Below, in pieces: positions 6,600-13,590 of a DNA stretch of 64,000 bases. The DNA is from Candidatus Nomurabacteria bacterium (lineage in GTDB: Bacteria > Patescibacteria > Paceibacteria > UBA9973): the NCBI GenBank assembly GCA_023267435.1, contig JAHFNH010000003.1, positions 51,842 to 115,841 on the forward strand. Direction: 5' to 3'. How positions within the stretch are numbered: position 1 is the first letter of the stretch; every line of letters begins with the position of its first letter. A program made the position numbers and the translations under genes. Below the pieces are notes generated by a model. It worked only from the letters and a program-made list of their open reading frames with translations. It was not told where the DNA came from and made no database searches.

Positions 6600-8708
6600 A
6601 TGAAAAAACAAGCCAAAAAACACAATAAAAACCATAAAACAAATAAAACGAGCAAATATAAGAGTTTCGATAGCAATACCACACTTGAGGGAATCATATC
6701 TGTCACTGCTAAAGGAACCGGCTATGTAAAAATTACAGACGAAAAAAGAAGTCGCCTCCTCGGCGACCTGCCGGAGAGGCAGGATCCAGAAATTGATTTC
6801 CGACATTTAAACACTGCCCTGCACGGCGATATGGTTGAAATAAAACTACACCCAAAAGGACGCGGCCGACAAACGGCGGAAGTAGTGAAAATAATTTCAC
6901 GCGCGAAAATAGGATTCGCGGGAGTTTTGGAAGAAGAAAATAAAATATTTTTCTTAAAGCCGGATGATACTAAAATGTACACCGACATTCTCATTCCTGA
7001 AAAAATGCTAAATGGCGCAAAGGTTGGACAAAAAGTTTATGTCAAAATAATTTCATGGAAAGATTCACAGAAAGCACCTGAAGGAGAAGTAAAAGAAATT
7101 CTAGGAGAACCTGGCGACAATGAAACAGAAATGCGCGCGATCGCCATTGAAAAAGGTTTCGGTTTTGAACTATCAAATAAATCAGAAAAAGAAGCTGAAC
7201 AAATAAAACACAATGGGATTTCAGAAAAAGATTATGCAGACCGCCGAGATTTTCGAAATGTCCTGACTTTTACCATCGATCCATATGATGCGAAAGATTT
7301 TGATGATGCAATTTCGTTCCGAAAGCTCCCCTCCTCAAATGAGGAGGGGTTTGGGGGTGGTAATTCAAAGAACCACCTCGCCCTATCGGGCACTCCTCCT
7401 CAACAAGGAGGAGAAGAATTATATGAAATCGGCATCCATATTGCTGATGTCTCACACTATGTAAAACCTGGCAGCGAGCTAGATGAACAAGCGAGAGAAC
7501 GAGGCACATCTGTTTATCTCGTTGATCGTACGATACCCATGCTCCCAGAATCTCTTTCCAATGACCTGTGTTCCCTAGTACCTGACAAAGACCGTCTCAC
7601 GATGAGCGCAGTTTTTATAATAGACAAAGATGCAAAAGTAAAAGATCAATGGTTCGGGCGCACTGTGATTCATTCACAAAAAAGATTTACTTATGAGGAA
7701 GCTGAAGTTTCAATCAACAACCCCACTGCACCGCTTCATACAGAACTTTTTATACTAAATGAATTGGCAAAAAAATTTACTAAAGAAAGATTTGCCAAAG
7801 GTGCGATATCACTCGACCAAGAAGAAGTAAAATTCGTATTGGATGAAAATTCAGTACCGATAAAGGTTATCAAAAAAGAACGCGGAGACTCAAACAGACT
7901 TATTGAAGAATTCATGCTTTTAGCAAACAAAAAAGTCGCCGAGATAATTTCCAAGAGTGCAAAAAAAGAAGGAATCAAAGATGTATTTGTATACAGAGTG
8001 CACGATGTACCTAGTAAAGAAAAGACAGAAGATTTGGCTTACTTCTTAAAAGGTTTAGGACACAAAGTTACCTTAAAAAATGGCGTCATACCATCAGACC
8101 AAATAAACAAACTTTTAAAAGATTTAATAGGAAAGGGTGAAAGAGATACTGTGAACCGCGCCGTTATCCGTTCGATGGCTAAAGCTATTTACTCTACAAA
8201 AAATATCGGCCACTACGGACTAGCTTTTGAATACTATACTCACTTCACTTCCCCTATCCGACGTTATCCCGATGTTGTCGTACATAGACTTTTGGCAGAT
8301 TTTCTAGCTGGACATAAAATACAAGGAGAAAAATTAAAAGAATATGCAGAAATTTCTAGAAAAGCTTCCGAACAAGAAAAACGTGCGTCTGATGCAGAAC
8401 GTGCATCAATAAAATACAAACAAGTAGAATATATGTCTCTGCGTGTCGGAGAAATATTTGAAGGAGTAATCAGCGGAGTAAATGAATGGGGCATATACGT
8501 AGAAGAGTTAGAAACAAAATGCGAAGGCATGATACGCGTGCGAGATATGAAAGATGATTTTTATATGTTTAATGAAAAGAAGCTAGAACTTGTCGGACAA
8601 AAAAAGAAGAAAAAATATCGCCTCGGTGACCGCATTAAAATAAAAGTTAAACAAGTTGACCTAGAGAAAAAAACCATAGATTATGAACTAAATGAATCCA
8701 AATCTTAA
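6600..8708 (+). CDS. rnr: ribonuclease R (RNB-family 3'-5' exoribonuclease)
   Basis: RNase R degrades structured RNA from the 3' end. The 702-residue protein has a lysine-rich N-terminus, cold-shock-type domains (about residues 28-190), the RNB catalytic domain (about 210-565) and a C-terminal S1 domain (about 625-700, starting GEIFEGVISGVNEWGIYVE). The four metal-binding aspartates are D227, D233, D235 and D236 in DPYDAKDFDDAIS. The HFTSPIRRYPDVVVHRLL motif is intact. Two extra segments made of palindromic DNA interrupt the protein at residues 50-63 and 242-272; the second follows the catalytic aspartates directly. The stop overlaps the next gene by 17 bases. Confidence 0.95.
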   Translation: MKKQAKKHNKNHKTNKTSKYKSFDSNTTLEGIISVTAKGTGYVKITDEKRSRLLGDLPERQDPEIDFRHLNTALHGDMVEIKLHPKGRGRQTAEVVKIISRAKIGFAGVLEEENKIFFLKPDDTKMYTDILIPEKMLNGAKVGQKVYVKIISWKDSQKAPEGEVKEILGEPGDNETEMRAIAIEKGFGFELSNKSEKEAEQIKHNGISEKDYADRRDFRNVLTFTIDPYDAKDFDDAISFRKLPSSNEEGFGGGNSKNHLALSGTPPQQGGEELYEIGIHIADVSHYVKPGSELDEQARERGTSVYLVDRTIPMLPESLSNDLCSLVPDKDRLTMSAVFIIDKDAKVKDQWFGRTVIHSQKRFTYEEAEVSINNPTAPLHTELFILNELAKKFTKERFAKGAISLDQEEVKFVLDENSVPIKVIKKERGDSNRLIEEFMLLANKKVAEIISKSAKKEGIKDVFVYRVHDVPSKEKTEDLAYFLKGLGHKVTLKNGVIPSDQINKLLKDLIGKGERDTVNRAVIRSMAKAIYSTKNIGHYGLAFEYYTHFTSPIRRYPDVVVHRLLADFLAGHKIQGEKLKEYAEISRKASEQEKRASDAERASIKYKQVEYMSLRVGEIFEGVISGVNEWGIYVEELETKCEGMIRVRDMKDDFYMFNEKKLELVGQKKKKKYRLGDRIKIKVKQVDLEKKTIDYELNESKS
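6747..6788 (+). repeat. in-frame palindromic insertion in rnr, copy 1
   Basis: Two adjacent perfect hairpins, GTCGCC-TCCTC-GGCGAC (6751-6767) and CCTGCC-GGAGA-GGCAGG (6767-6783), are much more GC-rich than the surrounding gene. They encode residues 50-63 of RNase R, in a loop of the first cold-shock domain, without breaking the frame. Confidence 0.6.
7323..7415 (+). repeat. in-frame composite palindromic insertion in rnr, copy 2
   Basis: This 93-base GC-rich block contains four consecutive inverted repeats: CCCCTCCTC/GAGGAGGGG, GGTGGT/ACCACC, GCCC/GGGC and CTCCTCCT/AGGAGGAG. It encodes about 31 residues (LPSSNEEGFGGG...) absent from typical RNB domains, between DFDDAISF and IHIADVSHYV. The reading frame stays open. 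The layout (hairpin, then GGGGGT) matches the element in truB. Confidence 0.75.
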
Positions 8709-10575
8709 TTCAAAACTAAATTATTTTTTTTGGACAACCCTTTCAGTATTAATTGGTATTTTCATAGCTTTTGTCGCATTAAAAACTGCCGGTTATGAAA
8801 GAATCCGTCAAGAAAATAAACCTACACAAACACAAGGACAAATAATAGAAGACAACACTCAGAAATTTTTCTATTTTATTAAAGACCCGACCGAAGCACC
8901 AAAAGTAAATGCGGAAGCATATTTCATCGGTGACTTAGACACAGGTGAAATGATTTTAGAAAAAAATCAGAACCAAAAATTCCCCATCGCATCAGTGACA
9001 AAATTAATGACTGCGACAGTGTCCTCTGAAAATTTAGATCAAAACAGTACTACTCAGATATCAGCTCAAACTTTGGCAACTTACGGAAAAAATGGTAATT
9101 TTTATCTCGGTGAAAAAATAAAAGTTGGAGATCTTTTATACCCCCTCTTAATGGAATCCAGCAATGACGCAGCTGAAGCCATCGCGCGCTATTCTGGACG
9201 TAAAAGTTTTCTTCAACTAATGAATGAGAAAGCAAATAATCTGAACATGACTTCTACTTCTTTCGAAGACCCTAGCGGTCTTTCTCCAAACAACCAATCG
9301 ACAACATTGGACTTATTCAAGTTAGCTCAATATATAAAAAATAAAGTTCCAGATTTATTAAAAGTTACGATCAACCACAGCTACAAAAGTCCAAAACATG
9401 TTTGGTTCAGCACTAATCAATTTATTCATGAGAACGGCTATCAAGGCGGAAAAAGTGGATATATCGACGAAGCAAAACAAACAGTCATTTCTACCTTTAC
9501 CCTTCCCGTATCCAAAGACCAATCACGCAATATCGCTATTGTTCTACTCCGCAGTCCGGACAGATACAAAGACGTAGAAAATATTTTGAAATATCTAAAG
9601 AAAAATGTTTATTATGGCATGGAGACTGACGCACAATCTGATTGGGTAAAACAAAAAGAAAGTATCTCAGATGAATATACGCAAGATTACTTAAACCTCA
9701 TGTTTACCGGAGACATCATGCTCGATCGCGGAGTTAAAAGCTCTGTCATGAAAAATTTCGACGGAGATTATTCCGCGATGTTTGCTAATTTAGATATATT
9801 TAAAAAAGCTAATATAGTTTTTGGAAATCTAGAAGGTCCTGCATCAGACCAAGGAGAAGATAAACATAATCTGTATTCATTCAGAATGGATCCCTCAGTT
9901 GTTCCCGCTCTCAAAGGCGCTGGGTTCGATATCGTATCAGTTGCGAATAACCATGTCGGTGATTGGGGTCGAATCGCTTATGAAGACACACTGGATAGCC
10001 TAAAAGAAAATGAAATTCTTTACACGGGCGGAGGTAAAAATTCACATGAAGCCGAACAGCCGACAGTTATAGAAAAATATGGAATGAAAATAGGCTACCT
10101 GGGGTTCTCAGATGTTGGACCAAATTGGATGGAAGCTACAGATAATTCTTCTGGCTTATTATTGGCAAACAATCCGCGTTTCGATGAAATAATCCAAAAT
10201 GCTTCTAAACAAGTTGATTTTCTTGTGGTATCTTTCCATTTCGGTGATGAATACAAAAACACGCATAATGACAGACAAGAATATTTAGCGCACAAAGCTA
10301 TTGATGACGGAGCGAAAATAATAATCGGTACTCACCCGCACGTCGTGGAAGACACGGAAGTTTATAAAAAAGGATTCATTGCTTACTCTTTGGGTAATTT
10401 AATTTTCGACCAATATTTTTCAGAAAATACAATGCAAGGAATGCTGCTTGAAATAAAATTAAATAAAAATGGTTCTATGTCTATCTTTAAAGATATCGTA
10501 AAACTCAATCACGTCTTTCAGCCAGAAACAGTAATAAAAGGCAAAGAAGAAAAAATTAAATTCCAAAATCTCTAA
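8692..10575 (+). CDS. D-alanyl-D-alanine carboxypeptidase fused to CapA-like metallophosphatase domain
   Basis: The 627-residue protein has an N-terminal membrane anchor (residues 13-31). A penicillin-binding D,D-carboxypeptidase domain follows (about 70-305), with the active-site motifs SVTK (S101-K104), SSN (156-158) and KSG (254-256). The C-terminal half (about 333-620) is a CapA/PGA_cap domain with MFTGDIMLDRG, NLEGP, VANNHVGDWG, GTHPHVVED and YSLGNLIFDQ. The first part trims the stem peptides of peptidoglycan. CapA domains have a calcineurin-like metallophosphatase fold and are tied to polyglutamate capsule attachment. Both domains would lie outside the membrane. It overlaps rnr and is followed by a terminator. 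Confidence 0.9.
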   Translation: MNPNLNSKLNYFFWTTLSVLIGIFIAFVALKTAGYERIRQENKPTQTQGQIIEDNTQKFFYFIKDPTEAPKVNAEAYFIGDLDTGEMILEKNQNQKFPIASVTKLMTATVSSENLDQNSTTQISAQTLATYGKNGNFYLGEKIKVGDLLYPLLMESSNDAAEAIARYSGRKSFLQLMNEKANNLNMTSTSFEDPSGLSPNNQSTTLDLFKLAQYIKNKVPDLLKVTINHSYKSPKHVWFSTNQFIHENGYQGGKSGYIDEAKQTVISTFTLPVSKDQSRNIAIVLLRSPDRYKDVENILKYLKKNVYYGMETDAQSDWVKQKESISDEYTQDYLNLMFTGDIMLDRGVKSSVMKNFDGDYSAMFANLDIFKKANIVFGNLEGPASDQGEDKHNLYSFRMDPSVVPALKGAGFDIVSVANNHVGDWGRIAYEDTLDSLKENEILYTGGGKNSHEAEQPTVIEKYGMKIGYLGFSDVGPNWMEATDNSSGLLLANNPRFDEIIQNASKQVDFLVVSFHFGDEYKNTHNDRQEYLAHKAIDDGAKIIIGTHPHVVEDTEVYKKGFIAYSLGNLIFDQYFSENTMQGMLLEIKLNKNGSMSIFKDIVKLNHVFQPETVIKGKEEKIKFQNL

Positions 10576-10589
10576 AAACACAATAAAAA

Positions 10590-10618
10590 AAGGCTCATCA
10601 TCAATAATGATGAGCCTT
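10590..10618. terminator. bidirectional terminator between convergent genes
   Basis: The stem AAGGCTCATCAT / ATGATGAGCCTT (12 base pairs, loop CAATA) has a T run on the minus side and a short one on the plus side. It ends both the carboxypeptidase-CapA gene and the converging ORFan. Confidence 0.85.
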
Positions 10619-10637
10619 TAAATAAAAAAATTAAATT

Positions 10638-11084
10638 TCACCTGTTGAGTACTAAATTTTTATTTTCGTTTACCTGAAAAAGAAAATTCTCATACCCTCT
10701 TTTAACAACATCGAAGTCTTTTGAACTTTTGATAAGAAGCCTTTTGTTTGTGATAAAAAATAAATTCTTATCACAGGATCCTTTACAAAACAGCAGACAC
10801 CGGATATTTCCGACAGAACCTTTTGGAGATTCTACTCCCTTTTCATTAGTCCTGCTGGTAGTCATTTTACATTCATTTCCTTCTTTGTCGATATAAGTGA
10901 AGAAAAAGGAACAGGGATTTTTTTTACTTATTACCTGACCGTTTTTTTCTATGTATGTCACTAACTTTTTAAAATTTTCGTCACCGACAGATACCTGCGG
11001 TTGAGATTTTTTTATTTCAATAGTAGCACTACTGAAAACAAACGCCATTAAGGCTGCGAATAAAAATGAAGTTGTCTTTTTCAT
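10638..11084 (-). CDS. secreted ORFan, unknown function
   Basis: I place the start at the ATG at 11084. The product (148 residues) then begins with a classic signal peptide, MKKTTSFLFAALMAFVFSSA, and the mature part is hydrophilic. Six cysteines (in NPCSFF, NECKM, IRCLLFCKGSC) could form disulphides outside the cell. A longer in-frame start at 11168 would put 28 unlikely residues before the signal peptide. A consensus-like promoter about 125 bases upstream implies a long 5' leader. No family is recognised. Confidence 0.65.
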   Translation of the reverse strand: MKKTTSFLFAALMAFVFSSATIEIKKSQPQVSVGDENFKKLVTYIEKNGQVISKKNPCSFFFTYIDKEGNECKMTTSRTNEKGVESPKGSVGNIRCLLFCKGSCDKNLFFITNKRLLIKSSKDFDVVKRGYENFLFQVNENKNLVLNR

Positions 11085-11207
11085 GGTATGTGATTTTTTG
11101 ATATTGGTTTTATTTGGTTTATTCAATCCCCTCAATAGGAACTCAATAGACCAAACAAAACAACACAACTAAAAAACCTTATCTCAAGGTACAATTTAAC
11201 TGGTTGT

Positions 11208-11237
11208 ATTATAGCACACTATATAGGTAAAAGTCAA
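11208..11237 (-). promoter_or_regulatory. consensus-like promoter TTGACT-18-TATAAT
   Basis: The -35 (11232-11237) and -10 (11208-11213) boxes drive the secreted ORFan downstream. The first bases after the -35 box (TTTTA) are the same as at 48530-48541. Confidence 0.7.
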
Positions 11238-11263
11238 GGGCTAGATGCCCTTATAAATAAAGC

Positions 11264-11791
11264 TTATTTGCCACTAAACTTCTCTTTCCATTGTTTTACG
11301 CAATTATTGATTTCTTGACTATAAACATCCGTAAATATTTCATATAAAGCCTTACCGACAATATATCTCGCATATTTTTCCTTATCCTCCAGAGAATTTT
11401 TATCCATTTTGCCACTGATTATGCTGTAGCCATTTTCATTGAAAATATCGACGGCTTTATTCTTGTCAGATATAACTCCTGATACTTGAGTTTCTTTAAA
11501 ATTACATAACCAATCTAAAAGCACTTCTTGATTGTTAAAATCGATACTGGAAAGATCTTCAACTAATTTATCCGCTTCCCTTTCCTTTTCTTCTACATCC
11601 TTTTTTATTCTTTCCTTATATTCTTTAAAATTACGGCTATCTAAAATCTTCTTGTTTTCTTTTTCATAGAGAGAATCCAAACTTTCTGAACGGACAGTAT
11701 CCTCTTCAGTTGATTCATCTTCAAGAACAAGAGTCTCCTCATTATTCAATGGTACTTTTTCAAAATTATCTCCGTTAAATTTCATATTCAT
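11264..11791 (-). CDS. acidic, coiled-coil-rich ORFan
   Basis: The 175-residue protein is highly charged. The first half is acidic (EETLVLEDESTEEDTV) followed by a Glu/Lys-rich helix that may form a coiled coil (about residues 40-85). There is no signal peptide or membrane helix, so it should be cytoplasmic. It has its own promoter (11831-11859), and an SD-like AAAGAG lies just before the start. No family is recognised. Confidence 0.6.
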   Translation of the reverse strand: MNMKFNGDNFEKVPLNNEETLVLEDESTEEDTVRSESLDSLYEKENKKILDSRNFKEYKERIKKDVEEKEREADKLVEDLSSIDFNNQEVLLDWLCNFKETQVSGVISDKNKAVDIFNENGYSIISGKMDKNSLEDKEKYARYIVGKALYEIFTDVYSQEINNCVKQWKEKFSGK

Positions 11792-11830
11792 AAATATATC
11801 TCTTTAATTAATAAAACTTATTGTTTTTCA

Positions 11831-11859
11831 ATTATAACATAAATTATAAAAATTCACAA
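11831..11859 (-). promoter_or_regulatory. promoter TTGTGA-17-TATAAT
   Basis: The -10 box is perfect and the -35 box matches in four of six positions. It would give a leader of about 35-40 bases before the ATG at 11791. Confidence 0.55.
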
Positions 11860-11865
11860 TAAAAA

Positions 11866-11894
11866 ATCCCCTGACAAAATGCCAGAGGATTGTA
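11866..11894 (-). terminator. terminator after the 11898-12302 gene
   Basis: On the minus strand AATCCTCTGGC / GTCAGGGGATT form a stem with two wobble pairs and are followed by TTTTTTATTG. Confidence 0.65.
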
Positions 11895-11897
11895 AAC

Positions 11898-12302
11898 TTA
11901 AGAAGCGAAACGTTTAATATTTTGTGAGCATAATTCATTTTGTATTTCATCAACTCTTTTTATCAAATCAAAATCATTAAAATCAATGCCTATCCTCTTA
12001 GCCTTTATCAGTTCAACAGAAATTTTAATCCTATTTTCTTCTATATGAAGATATTCGAATATTTTAAGATTCTCTTCGATATTAGATAATCTTTTATTGC
12101 AATCTTCAATAACGCCCGGCTTTTCTTTCAACTTGTGTTCAATAGTTACCCGTCTTTTTTCCAGCTCGCGCTCAATAAATTCTTTCTTTTTCTTTTTCGT
12201 TTCTTCCGAAACATAAGGCACCATATTTCTTTTAAAGAAAGAACCGATGCTTTTGATTATTCTGCTCCATCTAGATTCTTTAGGTAATACTTCTCTTATC
12301 AT
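11898..12302 (-). CDS. basic helical ORFan
   Basis: The 134-residue protein is basic and mostly helical, with charged stretches such as ETKKKKKEFIERELEKRR that suggest a coiled coil. The N-terminal WSRIIKSIGSFFKR segment is amphipathic rather than a clear membrane helix. A terminator follows directly. I do not recognise a family or function. Confidence 0.55.
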   Translation of the reverse strand: MIREVLPKESRWSRIIKSIGSFFKRNMVPYVSEETKKKKKEFIERELEKRRVTIEHKLKEKPGVIEDCNKRLSNIEENLKIFEYLHIEENRIKISVELIKAKRIGIDFNDFDLIKRVDEIQNELCSQNIKRFAS

Positions 12303-12361
12303 CTTATTTAGTTATTAAAGGTTTAAAAATTAGTGAATTGTCAAAATTTTTTAAAAAGCAA

Positions 12362-12880
12362 TCAAATACGCACTGCGAGAAATTTATAAAAAGTTCCGTT
12401 CCACTTTCCTTCTGAAGGGTACAACTCTATGGTTATTCCCCGCTTGTCATTAATGGTAACTGGCACACTTTTAAAACCGCCATACATAATTTCTGAACCG
12501 AGAGCAACGACACCTGAACCAAAAGCTATTTCATTTTGAATTCCGAAAGATTGAGACTCTTTAACTGTCGCTCCACGCATTTTATTTTCTTGAATCCAAG
12601 ATAAAATTTCCTTAGAAGAAAATAAACCGGGAAAAGAAATCAGTACCCCATTCAATGTATCTGTACCTGTAATTTTTTCTTGTTTAAACATCTTGCTGGA
12701 AATTTCTTTTTTAGAAACAAGATAATTTCCGAGCGTATCAAATTTTTCAATACTATTTCTGTAATCAACATAAAACTTCACAGGTTCCTGAATGGGTTTA
12801 TTGTCAAAAACAGAGAAACTAAAAGAAAACACGCCGGTAACTATTACCAGCAGTGTGCTAACTAATTTTACCTTTTTCAT
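12362..12880 (-). CDS. secreted or membrane-anchored ORFan
   Basis: The 172-residue product starts with MKKVKLVSTLLVIVTGVFSF, a signal peptide or N-terminal anchor, and the rest is soluble and beta-rich. One stretch (QNEIAFGSGVVALGSEIMYGG) is glycine-rich. There is no cysteine for a lipid anchor. The function is unknown, and the gene belongs to the ORFan island between the CapA fusion and smc. Confidence 0.6.
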   Translation of the reverse strand: MKKVKLVSTLLVIVTGVFSFSFSVFDNKPIQEPVKFYVDYRNSIEKFDTLGNYLVSKKEISSKMFKQEKITGTDTLNGVLISFPGLFSSKEILSWIQENKMRGATVKESQSFGIQNEIAFGSGVVALGSEIMYGGFKSVPVTINDKRGITIELYPSEGKWNGTFYKFLAVRI

Positions 12881-12961
12881 ATTATATTTTTTAGATTTAT
12901 TTCGAAGGACTATATATTAACCAAACTTTACCATATTTTATACAAAAATCAAGCAAATAAA

Positions 12962-12994
12962 AAAACTCGCCTTGTTTTTACAAGAGCGAGTTTT
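12962..12994 (-). terminator. terminator after the 13013-13279 gene
   Basis: An interrupted stem (AAAACTCG and CTTGT with complements, four-base T loop) is followed by T residues on the minus strand. Confidence 0.7.
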
Positions 12995-13012
12995 GTATTT
13001 TTTGAATGAGTA

Positions 13013-13279
13013 TTAGGAAACCTTTTCCCATTCTAATTCACTGCTTAAAATGTAATTTTCACCAACATTTAATTTTGTTGTAAGCGTATTTAAAATAAAA
13101 CATTCAGCATCCTCTGTTTGGATAACACAACGTAAATCCAAACTCTTTCCATCTTTTGACAAATCATAAAGTATTTTTATCTTACTACCAATTTCAATGT
13201 CTTTTTTATTAAGGCTCTTTCCCTTTCCTTTCATTTCTCCTTTTATTTCATATAGAAATGTCACCAACATTAAAAACAT
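13013..13279 (-). CDS. small ORFan with short N-terminal hydrophobic stretch
   Basis: The 88-residue protein starts with a short hydrophobic run (MFLMLVTFLYEIKGEMKG) and continues as a soluble, beta-rich domain. It begins five bases after the stop of a 43-residue ORF that contains a membrane helix, so the two may be co-translated parts of one membrane-associated protein. The function is unknown. Confidence 0.5.
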   Translation of the reverse strand: MFLMLVTFLYEIKGEMKGKGKSLNKKDIEIGSKIKILYDLSKDGKSLDLRCVIQTEDAECFILNTLTTKLNVGENYILSSELEWEKVS

Positions 13280-13284
13280 AAAAA

Positions 13285-13416
13285 CTAATATAATGGGAGT
13301 AAAATACGAGGATATTCTTTAAGAAAAGAGTCCTGAGTGGTAAACCAAATTAACGCTATTTGAATGAACGCTGATCCAATTGCCAGGAATTTAAATAGAT
13401 TATTTTTCTTTTTCAT
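13285..13416 (-). CDS. 43-residue membrane peptide, possible partner of the next ORF
   Basis: From the ATG at 13416 the frame reads MKKKNNLFKFLAIGSAFIQI and continues through ALIWFTTQ to a TAG at 13285. A basic N-terminus and one hydrophobic helix predict a single-pass membrane peptide. A promoter (13536-13563) and a leader with an inverted repeat precede it. The next gene starts five bases downstream. A frameshift in one longer gene is possible but not required. Confidence 0.4.
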   Translation of the reverse strand: MKKKNNLFKFLAIGSAFIQIALIWFTTQDSFLKEYPRILLPLY

Positions 13417-13447
13417 CTTATTTAGGGTTTAAGTTATTTAACATTTA

Positions 13448-13489
13448 TTAGGTTCTCTCAATCTCCATAAAGAAACTGGAAGAACCTAA
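13448..13489 (-). promoter_or_regulatory. inverted repeat in the 5' leader of the 13013-13416 unit
   Basis: TTAGGTTCT and AGAACCTAA form a nine-base-pair outer stem, with a second small TCCA/TGGA pairing inside. It lies between the promoter and the first start codon, so it would be part of the leader RNA. Its role is unknown. Confidence 0.4.
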
Positions 13490-13535
13490 CAAATCTAACT
13501 AAACACCCATATATCAAAGAGCCATCTACATAAAA

Positions 13536-13563
13536 ATTGTATCATATTTATATGTAAAAGTCA
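13536..13563 (-). promoter_or_regulatory. promoter TTGACT-17-TACAAT
   Basis: The -35 box is at 13558-13563 and the -10 box at 13536-13541. TTGACTTTTA repeats the start of the promoter at 11208-11237. The leader to the ATG at 13416 would be about 115 bases. Confidence 0.6.
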
Positions 13564-13590
13564 AGCTATTTTGTGCTTATAAAATAAGGT

